Assembly (NCBI GenBank): GCA_023213395.1
Contig: CM041465.1
Coordinates: 38,385,741-38,449,740, forward strand
Source of the DNA: Cycas panzhihuaensis
Taxonomy: Eukaryota > Cycadophyta
DNA length: 64,000 nucleotides
Direction of reading: 5' to 3'
The notes under the pieces were generated by a model. It saw nothing but the letters and a program-made list of their open reading frames with translations. It was not told the origin of the DNA and did no database searches. Below are positions 1-10,628 of the stretch, piece after piece; position 1 is the stretch's first letter; each line of letters opens with the position of its first letter. The position numbers and the translations under genes were made by a program.

Positions 1-82
1 TCATCTTCTACCTTTTCAATGTGTGGTCAATCTGAGCAAAGAGGCAATACAACTTTCTTTCCTGTAGAATATAACGTAAAGG

Positions 83-442
83 TCAGCTTTCCCAATCTTG
101 CAAAGCCTCTGTTGCCAATAGCCATGGTCGTCCTAAGAGTGCAGGATAGGTTTTATTGTGATCCTGCATTCTTACAACTGCAAAGTCTAAGCAAACCGTG
201 ATTCCTGCCACCGTTACTGGAATGTTCAGCAAAGATCCCATCGGTCGAACTTGTAATTGGTTAGCTAACCGAATTGCATAATCTGGGGAAACCAATTTCG
301 GCCGTCCCAATGAAATCCATGTGGATTCAGGGAGCACATTCACTCTTGATCCGCCATCCACTACTATTCTACAGATCATCGTTCCAAACAGAATCATTGG
401 AACTCTTGGATCAATTGCATCCATCTTCGTAGCTCGTAACAC
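83..442 (-). pseudogene. GypA-1 aspartic protease domain
   Basis: The minus-strand reading has the retropepsin fold signature: an active-site loop written VVDGGSRVNVLPE (Asp followed by Gly-Gly rather than the usual Ser/Thr-Gly) and, near the C-terminus, the flap-end signature LLGRPWL. In this family the enzyme cuts the Gag-Pol polyprotein. It follows the zinc-finger/linker segment in the same direction, as expected for gypsy. The DGG loop may be a real variant or damage. The reading frame is open over about 119 codons, but neighbouring segments are in other frames, so the gene is probably inactive. Confidence 0.7.
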
Positions 443-448
443 TAGCTT

Positions 449-1088
449 TTAAATGTCATCTAAAAAATAACCGGCTTCCCACCCTTTAAAGATAACAGTT
501 ATAGGAATAGATATACCTGATTCCATTAACAACTCCTTTATCTCTCGCAATTTCTGCCAAGGATTCTTGTCCAATTGTTCTTCGTGTACTGGCGGTCGCC
601 TTTGGTACACTTGTCCTTTAAACCGATTTGCTTGTTCCAATTCATCTAACTGCACAGTCCTTGTGGCCTCTTGTATAGCTTTGATAGCCTCTTGTAATCT
701 TTCTTTATCCACTATTGGATCCGGAAAGTTCTCGCTACTTGCTGTGTCTATGACCTTTCCACTTCTTGTTTGAATATATACTGGTTGTTCCTTGTCTGGA
801 ATTTTTGTAGTCAGATTTGAAGTCTGCACTTTCAGACCAGAATTCATGGTCTGCTGGCTCACATTCTTCACAGATGTAATCTTTCCCTTGCTTCTCAAAG
901 GACAATCGTCTGAAATGCCCCCATCTCGAACACAAATGACAACGAACTGGCTTTGTCTTACCTTTATATTGTTTAAAAGAAGAATTCTCTTTCTTTTGAT
1001 AGAAAGATTCTCTTACTGGATTCTTATGGTAACATTCCCACGTATAGTGGTTTCCTCTCTTGCAGATTTCACACCATCTTCTCTCCAT
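449..1088 (-). pseudogene. GypA-1 gag C-terminus: zinc-finger and acidic linker
   Basis: Two overlapping minus-strand readings cover this part. The upstream one (735-1088) has paired cysteine/histidine clusters: CEICKRGNHYTWEC close to a CCHC knuckle, then CHLCSRWGHF and CEEC. These suggest a nucleic-acid-binding nucleocapsid. The downstream one (449-898) is a charged linker rich in Glu, Gln and Lys ahead of the protease. The switch of frame between them near 735-898 indicates a frameshift or a lost overlap. The function is assigned from position and Cys/His spacing only. Confidence 0.55.
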
Positions 1089-1099
1089 TGGCTAATGTT

Positions 1100-2989
1100 C
1101 ATTTTTAAAATGGCCTGGTTGTCCACAAGGGGGAGGGCACCATATGTTTTCTCGGGATTTTCCCATTTTTAATTTGGCTATTTCCATCCTTAGTTTTCAA
1201 TTTCTTCATTCTACTGATTTGTTTCAGCAGGCATTACTAAGGGCTGCTGTTTCAACATCTCTACTTCTTTTTTCAAAACTTCAATTTCTGGTTTTGTGGT
1301 CCCCAAGGACAAAAATATCTGCCCAAAATTCTGGGTTCCATTCTGCAGGTGTGCTGTCCTCATTTGATTTTCAAAGTGTAATGCTAACTCCTTAACCTGC
1401 TCATAACTATTCAGAGGATGAAACATGATTTTCTCTTTTAAGTGGGGCAACAACCCTTGTACAAAGTATTTCAAGGACAGCATTGGATTCATTGGCATGA
1501 GAGGGTCCATTTTATTCAAAATGATTTTAAGTCTTCCATCAAAGTCATTAACGGACTCACCTGGTATTTGTCTGATTTCTTCCAAGGCCTGGAATATCGA
1601 CATTGGATCTCTTAACCGCTGAAATTTGTCCAGGAATTGTGTCTGGACCACTTCCCAAATGGGATTCGTCTTTGCTACATACTGGTACCAGGCGATTGCT
1701 GTCCCTCGCAACGTAGAAAAAAATCTTGCCTTTATTTCCTCTGGATCTTTAATCTTCTTGATCTTCAGCATATTGGAGAATAAAGCCAAATGGTCTCCAG
1801 GATCTCTCAAGCCGTCAAATTGTAAATGCCCGAACATGGCATCATTCTGGACTATTATATATGGGGGATTCGTTTGGTTTCCTCCTCCCATTCCACTACC
1901 TTACGCCATGTTCCTCGGACTTGAGGATTCTGGTCCAATTATATTCAGTTCTCCTTCACTTCTTTCTTGCCTCAAAACTGCACTTTCTAGGCTTTCTTCC
2001 ACAAATGATGAACCTGAAAAGATCCAAGTCATTCTATACAATGGATTTAACACATGGGAATGGGTTTCTTTTACCTCCATGATGTAACAGTCCCACCTTG
2101 CTATGGTTGTACTATATACCTTCAAGTTAATTGACTTTCCTTCTTCTGTGGCAGTCTATTTTTCTTCAAATCTTTGCAAATTTTCTTGATTTTCTACAGG
2201 TTCCAGCAGTTTGTTCTTCTGGTTCTCTTCCGATTCCAGCAATAAATCTTCAGGATATAGTAGATTTCTTTGGTCTTCTTCAAGTTTCAGCCATTCTTCT
2301 TCAATTCTTTCCTGATTCCAATCTTTGTCCTACCAATCTCCAAACTGATTTTTCCCAGAATTTTGGAAATATCTATCTTCTTTCAGCCTTTTCTCCTGCA
2401 ACCTTTTATCTTCATTCAGATTTAATTCTTGCTGGTTTTTAAATTCTGAATTTTGCTAATTTTTTAGGTAGTTCTCATCTCCTTCCAGGCTTAAACCTTG
2501 CTAGTTTTTCAGCCCTACATCCTGCTGATTTTCCAGCAGATTTCCATCTTCCTTCTCAAAATTCTAAGAATGCTTTTGTACAGAATTCTGATTTTCTTCA
2601 GAATTTTCCCACTGTTTCTCCTTTGACTGAATATCTTCACACTTCTGAAGATTTTTATCTTCTTCTTGTCTGTCTTGAAGCTCTTGCAGGTCTCTCCCTC
2701 TCTCCTGCCTTGGCTTTGCTTTCTCTTCAGGGGTCTTTTTTTCAGTTTTCTTTTCTTTTTCTGGCTATCTCTTGTCCTCCTAGGCTTCTTTCTCTCTGTC
2801 GCGTCCTGCGCCTGCAACTGGGGTCTGGCTTTCTTCCTGCCGCCCTTTCCCGACTGATTTCTTCGCCGGTTTCCTTTCTACCGGCTCCTTGGGTCTGCAT
2901 GTGCCTTCCTGGCTTTTCTCCGCGTCCCAACGTCGACTTCTTTCCTCTCTTGACTTGGCCTTTCTCAACAAGTCAGCCTTAGGTGGCAT
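1100..2989 (-). pseudogene. GypA-1 gag (capsid domain plus long coiled-coil-like N-terminal part)
   Basis: I place the start at the ATG complementary to 2987-2989, which gives MPPK and is matched by MPP starts in two other copies of the family (5339 and 58573). The first part is Lys/Arg rich. The stretch from about 2820 to 2130 encodes a Glu/Gln/Asn/Lys-rich repetitive segment with units of the type ENQxxL, interrupted by stops and frame changes. The capsid-like Retrotrans_gag domain lies at 1211-1891 (LQFDG, then DHLALF, then ARFFSTLRGTAIAWYQYV, then a FVQGL segment). It ends in a short heptad-like stretch at about 1215-1270. The protein would assemble the virus-like particle. Stops break it, so it is a pseudogene. 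Confidence 0.7.
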
Positions 2990-3030
2990 GGACAACCTCT
3001 GATCCTCAGTGTCTCATCCTTCTTTGGTTA

Positions 3031-3052
3031 GGAAAACCGGCAACGGAACCAA
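3031..3052 (-). promoter_or_regulatory. GypA-1 primer binding site
   Basis: The minus strand reads TTGGTTCCGTTGCCGG just inside the LTR end (LTR begins at 3055 in plus coordinates). It resembles the TGGCGCCGTTGCCGG-type primer site known from plant Tat/Athila elements. The same core recurs at 5411-5424 and 58688-58707, in each case shortly upstream of an MPP gag start. Confidence 0.65.
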
Positions 3053-3054
3053 GA

Positions 3055-3704
3055 TGTGCGCGCCTCACTTCAACTGTCCTCACATGCAGAATTCATAATA
3101 GAAGAGAGATGCACATTTGGTGAGAACATCAAGAACCACTTTTATTCATGACAAAAAGGCACTGCGTCTGGCCCTCTCACAACTAGACGCATGCCAGAAC
3201 AATTACAACTAGAGGACTGGCTGCCAATACGAGGGTTACAGCCCGGACCAAGCAAACGTAAGATACATACAATGGATGGATAGATAGATAGATTCTCATC
3301 TCTATTTTTGTTCTTTATATGCGATGTGCATATAGTTATATAACAGTTTCATTAAACTTGTCCTGTCTCAACTAATCTGCCCGCTGCCCGAGCCGCCCAT
3401 GGTCTGCCCGAGTTGCAGTCGCAACCACAGTCACATCCGCAGTCGCAGTAGTAGCCGCAGTCTCGGTAGCGGTCACAGCAGCAGTCGCAGTCTCGGTAGC
3501 AGCAATCGCAGTTCGCCATAGCAGCCGTATCACAATTGCGATCAATAGCGACAGCGATCGCGATCAGCGATAAAGAAGAACAACGATTGCGATTGCGGTA
3601 ACAATGATAGCGATCGCGGTAACAAAGAATAAATGATCGCGATCGGTAGCGATCGCGATGCAGAGTGCTAGCTTGTAGTTTCAGCAATAGTCTTTATTGA
3701 CACA
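3055..3704 (-). repeat. GypA-1 5' LTR (right boundary uncertain)
   Basis: The LTR starts next to the primer site. Its first 200 bases share spaced blocks with the LTR of GypA-2 (3055-3250 against 5427-5620, for example a TTTATTC block followed by an AAGG/GGGGGCACTG block). The U3 part at 3395-3665 is filled by degenerate repeats built on GCAGTC and GCGATCGC words. The far end at about 3704 is a guess from a terminal GACACA. Confidence 0.5.
3395..3665. repeat. Degenerate GCRRTC / GCGATCGC repeat tract
   Basis: Over about 270 bases short words such as GCAGTC, GCGATC and CGGTAGC are repeated with variation, and GCGATCGC-like palindromes occur repeatedly between 3555 and 3660. The tract lies in the presumed U3 region of GypA-1. 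On the minus strand it happens to be open and would give an Arg/Asp/Cys/Tyr-rich peptide, which I treat as a by-product. Confidence 0.75.
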
Positions 3705-3749
3705 GCCATGCCTCAAAAGTGGTTGTTAACCCGCACATAGCATCCTAGT

Positions 3750-5339
3750 TCATAATGACACTGGCAATTGTTGCTTGAGAGCCTCCACTTCCCGTTTCAG
3801 GGCTTCCAATTCTAGATTTAATCCTATCTATGGAGTATGTTGCATATTGTATCCCAATTACGTCAATGTCACTCCTTGTTGTGGATTAATCCTTGCTTAA
3901 GTACTTACTCCTTGTTGCCAATTTGTTGTGGATTGCTACAAGTTTACACCCATCTGCAATATTTGGTGGAGGCCAGATCCAAACTTAGGATTTGACCCAA
4001 TCTGCACAGCTAGTTGCAAATATGTTGTCTTCATTTGATTCTTAAATTTCAATGCTAACTCTCACACTTGTTCATAAATATTCATGGGGTGCAAAGTCAC
4101 CTTCTCTCTCAATTGAGGAAGTAATCCTTGGAAAAAATATTTCAAAGCCAACATTGGGTTGATCAAGGCTGTTGCGTCCATTTTATTCATTATAATTCTC
4201 ATTCTTCCATCAAAATTGCTTACCAATTCCCCTGAAAGTTGTTGAATCTCCTCTGGTGCTTGGAAAATTACGATGGGGTCTTGCAACTTTTGGAATTTGT
4301 TGAGAAAGCATACTTGTAGTAGTTCCCAAGTTGGATTTTACATTGAAACATACTGGAACCATGATATTGTCACTCCCCTTAAAGTTGAAAAATACCTTGC
4401 TTTAATCTTGTCAAGGTCTTGAGTCTTTTTAACTTTCAGCATGTTTAAAAACAATGTTAAGTGGTCCCCTAAATCTCTTGATCTATCAAACTGTAAATTT
4501 GGAAAGGCAACATCATTTTGGACAATCATATAAGGGGTTATTTGTTGTGTTCCACTTGCTATACTCATGTTTGAGCCTCCTTGCCCCATTCCTCTTATTG
4601 CAGTACCTCCAGGGATGCTAACACCACCTATTGGTGGTTGGCTACCACCTCCCCCCATTATTGCTTGTAGTGATGTCCCTTGTAATGGGTTGCCTCCTCT
4701 CATATTCGTCCCATTCCTTACTAGCAGTGAGTTACTACTTACACCTATGGGATAATTTCTAATAGTGCTCCCCATCTGGCTAGGGCTTCTTTCTCCTGGT
4801 GGGATATAAGGTCTCGACAAAACTGACCCAATGAATCTTTTCTCCCATCTTGTCGAAAAGGGGATTCAAAATATGAGTGAGGGTTTTTTATCTCGGCAAT
4901 GTGATGGTCCCACCCTCTACTTGTTGTACTATAGACTTCTACAATTATGGAGTTGCTTTTGGTATATGTTGTTGTTGTGTTCTCTGATACCTCTACATTT
5001 GACAATATCCATTGTATATTATCTTCCTTAATAGGGTCCTCCTTCAATGCACATCGCTGTTTTTTTTCCAAACTCTCTTCCCCTTCCTTTGTTTGAACTA
5101 CTACCAGTTGAGCTAGGGCTTGTGTCTCGGATGTTCTCGGGCTAGCCAAGTCTTTTATCTTCTGACTTGTCTTATGGAATCGACTTTTCCTCTACTCTCG
5201 ATTTCACAGGTGGTCGCCTCTTCGCCTGTCTCTTTGGTGTCACAAAACTCCTTGACTTGCATACACCCTCTTGTGCCCAACGTTCACTGTGCTCTTGGCA
5301 CATCTCATTTTTTCTTTTTAGGATGATATGTGGTGGCAT
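3750..5339 (-). pseudogene. GypA-2 gag
   Basis: The start is the ATG complementary to 5337-5339, giving MPPH. The capsid domain is recognisable at about 4062-4510, where LQFDRSRDLGDHLTLF and ARYFSTLRGVTISWFQYV match the corresponding segments of GypA-1 closely, and a later part has KYFFQGLLPQLREKV. A Gly/Pro/Ser-rich segment at 4560-4800 precedes it. Stops or frame changes occur near 4290-4340, 4745 and 5150. The long Glu/Gln-rich block of GypA-1 is absent, so the distance from start to capsid is about 850 bases here against about 1160 in GypA-1. Confidence 0.7.
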
Positions 5340-5410
5340 GGAAAAAGGGCCCATCCCTTCTGCTCACTCCTGCCCATATTTTGCCTATATCTTCTTCATG
5401 AATTCAGTCT

Positions 5411-5424
5411 AGCAACGAAGCCAA
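5411..5424 (-). promoter_or_regulatory. GypA-2 primer binding site
   Basis: The minus strand reads TTGGCTTCGTTGCT immediately inside the LTR end at 5427 (TGTGC in plus orientation). It matches the GypA-1 site in its TTGG....CGTTGC core. Confidence 0.55.
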
Positions 5425-5426
5425 GG

Positions 5427-5980
5427 TGTGCTCTACAATCTACTCCTATGGATTACCAGCCATTCAACACAAATATGCGAACACATACGACTAGATATTA
5501 CACATCAATTGGAAATGCAAACCAATATCTTTATTCCAAAGGGGGCACTGCTTCTAGTTCTCTTAGAACCAGATGTAGCCCAAAACAATACAATAGAGAG
5601 GGATGCTATTCGGAAGTCAAAAATGAGTCCTTAGAGAGAAATCCTATAACTAGAGTGTTTTTTCATCTTACAATCCTTTGTTTTATACAAAATGGATATA
5701 TTCTGTTAGAACTGAATGTCAACTAGCTATTTGTTGACATGCTTAATTACATTTTTAGGTACAATCTACTAATCGATCAGATCTTGGATCATGCTTGGAC
5801 TGCAATCATGCCTCTAGTTGCACTATTAGTTGTACCTGAACTGTGATTGGATCTCTAGTCGCACTTGGGCTATGATCGGAATTTTGGTCACACTCTTAGA
5901 CGTACTTGGGCTACGATTGGAATTTTGGTTGCAGTTCTAGTTGTGCTTGAATTGTGATGGGAACTGTGATCATACCTTTG
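5427..5980 (-). repeat. GypA-2 5' LTR with internal degenerate repeats
   Basis: Alignment by eye to the GypA-1 LTR holds for the first 200 bases. From about 5770 to 5970 an imperfect unit of roughly 50-60 bases recurs, each copy carrying a GATYGGAATTTTGG word or a variant, TTGCACTT/GTACTTGGGCTA and a cytosine-poor spacer. This is the position of the GCGATCGC tract in GypA-1. Confidence 0.5.
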
Positions 5981-6197
5981 ATTGTCACCCTAAATTGAAT
6001 TATACCACAATTTTGTCTCTGATTGTACCATCCACACACAACTCAAATCCAATATTATTTACTTAAAATTATAAAGTGGATATTATTTTGAATTACTATG
6101 TAATTTGATGTATTTATGCTAAGGCATTATTTTTTTGAATCATTTATGGTGTAAATGCTATATTTCTTCTGTAATTATTATGTGGGCACACCACAAC
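5981..6197 (+). repeat. Possible LTR end upstream of a primer site
   Basis: A stretch beginning TGTCACCCTAAATTG at about 5983 ends in CACCACA at 6195, directly before a tRNA-Met primer site. TGT.ACCC starts are common for plant gypsy LTRs, so this may be a whole short LTR or the end of a longer one. No second copy was found in the window. Confidence 0.35.
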
Positions 6198-6208
6198 TGG
6201 TATCAGAG
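6198..6208 (+). promoter_or_regulatory. Primer binding site (tRNA-iMet type) of an otherwise decayed element
   Basis: TGGTATCAGAG matches the site complementary to the 3' end of plant initiator tRNA-Met. It sits two bases after a CCACA end. The sequence that follows, to about 7110, is probably its leader and gag, but it is too broken to assign. Confidence 0.6.
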
Positions 6209-7680
6209 ACACATTCTAAGATTGACCATTCCAGATTCAATCAGGCAGAATTCATAGTAGGAAAGTCCAAAATCAGAGATTTGAAATCTAAGAATCGTAG
6301 AGATAATCATGATAGATCTATACCCATGGCTAGGTTTCAAAGATAGTTGTTGGTTGTTTTGTGTGCACCAAAAATGATAAAGCAAGAAATTCATGGGATA
6401 AATTGCAATACTAATAAAAAGAAATTAGAGGCATGTTAAGCAGCTAAATTTGTGTCATGTCACTCAAATAGATGTTTGAGCATCTATACCAAATGTGGCA
6501 AGGCAACTACTAATCAGAGGTTCAAAGCAACTTGAAAGCTTGAGTAGAATGAGGAAGAGATAGTCATTAGGAAGAAGGGTTTGGACGATATGACCATCCA
6601 TGGAAACAAATTAGCAAGGAAAAGTAAATGAACCTAGGTGGGAAAACAACCATAGACATGAAGAGTATTCTTCTTCAATGAACAAAGCAGAACATGTCGT
6701 TGAGTGCGAATAGCTATGCAAGTTATTAGCGGAGCATCACTAGGAAGGCGGTGCTGGTAGAACTGTTAGAGAATATTGTGGTCATTTCCATGGGATTCGG
6801 AGCCGAGAATATTCAACAGCCACCCTTAGATGCACAGGTATATCATGAAGGAAGGATGGATAGAAGAAGCATAATACACTGGAAAACATCACCGTTGCAT
6901 TGATCAAAGGAACACAAAGGCTATTGAAAAGGATAGCATGATTATACCCACATAGAAACTCGCCACAAAAGAGGACTCATTATTTTTAGGGTTGTGTATT
7001 ATGGGTGCTTTTACTTAATTAAATTATATTGAGTTTTATTTTGGAGTCCATAACTTCTTGCTAGCAGGTGGTCATATGCTAACTTCATCTGACCAAGGGC
7101 TGAGATCTAAAGGGGGCTAGCATTTTTTTTTTCCAATTTAGTTTTGTAAAGGGGCACCTGCGCAATTTTAGACATAACTTTTGCTACAGGTGTCAAATTT
7201 CAATTTTGCCTAAATCGTTAGATTTCTAGTTTAGAGACCTTCAAAATGAGTTATCACATAGAAATTTTTTGAGTAATATTTGAAAAGGAAATTGCTATTC
7301 AAGTTATAGGAAGAATTTTAGAGACTAACAATCAATGCAGCTTGAGCCATTCGTGATGGATAACAACATACAATTGATCCTAAAAATGCTTGAAGATTTG
7401 AAAAACTACACATAAAATGTCCTATAAAATTGGAGGGCATCTTGTCAATAAAAGGACCCTGAAAGAGAAAGTTGAGAAGAACTAGCTCAACTGCACAGAT
7501 AGTATGAGGATGCAAGATATTGCAAACAAGAAGAGCCCATTTGCAAGGAAGACAAAGGTTATATTTCCAACAGGTAATATACATTTATAGCAGTATTAAC
7601 GAGAAGAGCCCATTTGCAAAGTAGACAAAGGTTATATTTCCAACAGGTAATGTACATTTATAGCAAAAAATGGAATTCAA
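6209..7680. other. Degraded region, no gene recognised
   Basis: I see no long open frame with recognisable domains. The first 900 bases are purine-rich with short possible gag-like scraps on the plus strand. A purine run AAAGGGGG lies near 7108. Bases 7140-7330 resemble the non-coding style of gypsy LTRs (a cataacttttgctacagg motif), which is weak evidence. A 63-base direct duplication occupies 7530-7665. Confidence 0.4.
7530..7665. repeat. Tandem duplication, two 63-bp copies
   Basis: Bases 7530-7592 and 7603-7665 are nearly identical, differing at about three positions, and are separated by 10 bases. They lie just downstream (minus strand) of the integrase remnant and so duplicate part of a dead pol 3' end. 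Confidence 0.85.
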
Positions 7681-7689
7681 AGATCTCCC

Positions 7690-8189
7690 AACGTTGCATA
7701 TTTTCCATAAACAATTTTCTAGGATCTTATTTGAACTTTCTTTTTGCCCATTTACTCAAGGGTAGTAAGGGGTAGATATATGATGAGAAATAAGGAAGGT
7801 TTCTGTGAGTTCCCTTACCACTTCGTTCAAGACGTGAGCCCCTTGGTCGTTGATTAACTTGATAGGACATTTAAACCTTATTATAATGACTTCATATAAA
7901 ATGGAGCGGTGCTGGTTGCATCTGCTTTGTGTAATGGTCGAGTTTCCACCCATTTAGTTGTATAATCTGTAGCGCTTAAAATATATCTAGCTTGTGTCCT
8001 CCATGTTGTTGGTTTTATAGGCCCGATAAAACCTAACCCCCATTTTTCAAATGGTGCTAAGGGTAGGATTGGATTTGATGGGTTAAAATCCTTAGGTTTT
8101 GGCTTCCCAACCCTTTGACAATGATCACATTTCTTGACACATTTTTTAACATCTTCAAATAAGGTTGGCCACCAGAATCTAGTTGTCAA
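7690..8189 (-). pseudogene. Ty3/gypsy integrase remnant
   Basis: Reading on the minus strand, the zinc-binding part keeps CVKKCDHCQ, followed by the PLAPFEKWGLGFIGPI segment typical of Tat/Athila-like integrases. The first catalytic Asp position (normally GLDFIGP) is Gly here. The second catalytic region reads INDQGAHVLN, and after a stop and frame change the third shows GQKESSNK with its Glu at about 7715. The enzyme would insert the cDNA, but the loss of the first Asp and the frameshift near 7900-7950 make it inactive. It belongs with the RNase H and RT remnants to its right. Confidence 0.75.
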
Positions 8190-8353
8190 TGTTTTGCTTT
8201 GAGTATTTTTAATGTTGCATGTCCTTCTGATATACCTTCGTGGGCTTGAGATATCACTTGTTGTACCTCATGTGGTCAAATACAACATCGTAAGGCATCG
8301 TCAGGTCCAAGTCGATATAATTCTCCCCCAATCAACTAGTAAGGTTTTGCTTT

Positions 8354-9080
8354 TCATATCAAGTTCTGTTTTTGCATTTTGTCCAAGTTTTGAGGACATT
8401 GTCCTATGATTAGGAACTCAATGATGTCTTGATACCATTCTACAAGGACAACTTCAATGCTAAATAGTGTTGTGTTAAGAAAATCATCATGTACCCCTAT
8501 AGCATTTTCTCTATTGTGAATTCTAGATAGCTGGTCTGGAAATATGTGGGCTTTCTCGAGTTTTACCATAACCTGAAAAATGAATTCTTGAAGTAGCATT
8601 AACCATCAATTAATATGTCTCCTTAATAGTGGTTTATTTACCAAATACATCAACGCTTGGTGGCTCACATAAAATATAAAGGGATTGGATAGGAGATAGT
8701 ATTGAAACTTTTGTAGGGCATAAACAATTCTTAATCCTTTTCTTTTTGTAGTTGTATAGTTATGTTCTACTCGGGTTAGCTTTTGACTTGCAAAGTAAAT
8801 AGGTCAATCTACATTATTTTCCCCTGGTTGTGCAAGAACACATCCAATGGCAAACTGGGAGGTATCAACATGTACATGGAATATCTTGCTCCAATTTGGA
8901 AATCGTAGAACAGGTCCTAAAGCTATTGCTTGTTTCAAGGTTTCAAATGCTTTTTGTTGCTTTGGCCCCCATTTCCAGTCTACTTCATTCTTTAATAGAT
9001 ACTCTGCGGGTCCAGATATCTACGTATATCCTTTTATAAGCTTGCGATCATAGCCTGTTATACCCAAGAATCCTTTGATT
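8354..9080 (-). pseudogene. Ty3/gypsy RNase H remnant
   Basis: The C-terminal end is clearest at 8354-8599: FIFQVMVKLEKAHIFPDQLSRI corresponds to the usual GKANxxPDxLSR end of gypsy RNase H. The part toward 9080 is badly frameshifted. Its placement between RT and integrase agrees with gypsy order. Confidence 0.6.
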
Positions 9081-9085
9081 TGGTT

Positions 9086-9830
9086 CTAATTTTGAGGTTG
9101 GGGATAATGTAAAATAGTGGCTACCTTCACCGGGTCTATTAGTAATCCTTCTCTGCTAATAACATATCCCAGAAGGTTTCCAAAGGGTATTAAAAAAGTA
9201 CATTTTTCTGAATTCAAACACAATTTATTCTCCCAACATATTTGTAACATTGTTCTAAGGTTCTCTATATGGTTTTTCATTATTCCATACAGTGTCCAAT
9301 CATCAAGGAATACCGCCATTATTTCCCCTACTAATTTCTTGAGGATATTGAGTACTATTCTTTGAAATGTTGCTGGCACATTTGTCAATTTGGAAGGCAT
9401 CACTCGATAAGCATAAGTTCCACACTCTATTACAAAGGTTATTTTGGATTGATCCTCCAGCACAATGCTTACTTGATTGTATCCACTAAACCCATCTATG
9501 AATGAGTATGCTTCTTTTCCACCCATTATTTCTAGCACATCTTCTGTAAAGGAATTGGAAACAAATCCTTCTTAGTGACTTTGTTCAGTTGTTGATAGTC
9601 TACACATATACGGATTTTTCCATTTTTCTTTAGAACCACTACTATCGGGCTCACCCAATCACTGTACTCTATCTCGTAGATGTAGCCTGCTTCGAGCATT
9701 TTATCCAACTCGGCCTTAACTTTTTCTTTATATCGGGGATTCATTTTGTAAGGCCTTTGTTTTATTGGTTTTGCCCCTTCAATTAAATCGATGTGGTGTA
9801 CTCCTATTTCTAGAGGATTACCCTTAAGGT
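9086..9830 (-). pseudogene. Ty3/gypsy reverse transcriptase remnant
   Basis: The fingers begin with HHIDLIEGAKPIKQRPY (about 9750-9805). Then come SPIVVVLKKNGKIRICVDYQ (about 9600-9660), a palm motif SFIDGFSGYNQV and the catalytic box VFLDDW near 9310, so the Asp pair survives. A thumb/connection segment ends at ISREGLLIDPVKV. One frame break occurs around 9532-9540. The enzyme would copy element RNA. The broken frame and the damaged downstream domains show that it is dead. Confidence 0.85.
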
Positions 9831-10250
9831 CTTTATATAATCATGCAAACATGTCCTTGAATTCCTCAAAGAGGGCTTGTGCCTCTGCCATAATTTTTCA
9901 TCCCAATACTCTCCATTTGTGATGTTTTCTGGTTTTCTTTGGGTTGTTTTAGGTTCCCCTTGTTATATCTAATTACTTTCCCTTAACTTATTGGCAGAGG
10001 TCTCTTCTATGTTTCATTGTTCATAGTGCAGCTCCATGTATTCTGGAGGAAAGTTGTGAACCTCCTTTCCCTCCTCCTCCTCATTTTCATTGTCCTTTGT
10101 ATCCATAGTGTTTTCAATTGACATGAGATTTTTTTCTACTTTCATACTCATCTCCCTTATGCTTCGTAATACCTTGTGTATTACTTTATTATCTAAAGAG
10201 TAAGATAATGACTTCACAAATGAATGCTCTAATTGGTCTTAGGATATTGC
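9831..10250 (-). pseudogene. Acidic linker upstream of gypsy reverse transcriptase
   Basis: A minus-strand frame at 10014-10217 carries a Glu/Asn-rich stretch (about ten acidic residues in a row near its end) and PPEYMELHYEQ. In this position gypsy elements have the protease-RT spacer. No protease signature was seen. The assignment rests on position. Confidence 0.4.
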
Positions 10251-10429
10251 CCTAATCTGTTCCTATTTTAGGAACCATTTTTTTGCCAATGTCCCTAATG
10301 TGTAAATAAACAAGCGACTCCAGTGAGAATTGGAAATACTCCAATGTTTCCATACTCATTTACATTTAGTAAGGTGTCGGTTGGGACATTCTCCTACTAG
10401 AAACCCTGAAATCAATATTCCTCAAGGTG

Positions 10430-10628
10430 GATTGAATCTCAATCAGAATGTAGAATGAAAGCCATTCCATGTTCTAAGGATGTGCTGGTGGGCTATATAC
10501 CACCACCAGGCTTGGTCATGTAAGGTAAGCACAAAGTCTAGAACCCATTGAGTCTTATTGAAAGCCCTAAATTATAACCAATACTCCATGCAACGAATCA
10601 GATGATCAATGGTTTTCAACTTGTTCCC
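10430..10628 (-). pseudogene. Gag fragment cut by a copia LTR
   Basis: The minus strand reads IDHLIRCMEYWL, then (after a stop) KTQWVLDFVLTLHDQAWWWY and ILRTWNGF. The spaced Trp residues fit a Retrotrans_gag capsid. It begins exactly at the LTR boundary at 10629, so the LTR insertion probably split it. Confidence 0.45.

Larger units (their letters stand above)
1..3704 (-). mobile_element. GypA-1, Ty3/gypsy element, 5' part (LTR, gag, protease)
   Basis: On the minus strand this reads LTR (3055-3704), primer site (3031-3052), gag (about 1100-2989), zinc-finger and linker region (449-1088), then a retroviral-type protease (83-442), and it runs off the left edge before reverse transcriptase. The order is that of a Ty3/gypsy element. 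The primer site and long leaderless gag recall the Tat/Athila group, which is an inference. The right LTR end near 3704 is set only by a TGTG...CACA end pair and is uncertain. Confidence 0.75.
3705..5980 (-). mobile_element. GypA-2, truncated Ty3/gypsy element (LTR, primer site, gag)
   Basis: This is a second copy of the GypA family in the same direction. It has an LTR from 5427 to about 5980, a primer site at 5411-5424 and a gag from 5339 to about 3750. It stops at the gag heptad segment and abuts the LTR region of GypA-1 at about 3705-3750, so everything downstream of gag is missing. The LTR right boundary is not clear. Confidence 0.65.

Noticed and set aside
2131-2982. Plus-strand open frames rich in Phe, Leu and Ser
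   Set aside because: They lie opposite the GypA-1 gag. The minus strand has the family-specific MPPK start and gag motifs.
3352-3687. Minus-strand open frame giving a Cys/Asp/Arg/Tyr-rich peptide, which might suggest a cysteine-rich protein
   Set aside because: It is the translation of the GCGATCGC repeat field. The peptide only mirrors the repeat and has no start context or conserved cysteine spacing.
7530-7665. CRISPR-like array
   Set aside because: Only two copies, 63 bases long with a 10-base gap. This is a simple duplication in plant repeat DNA.
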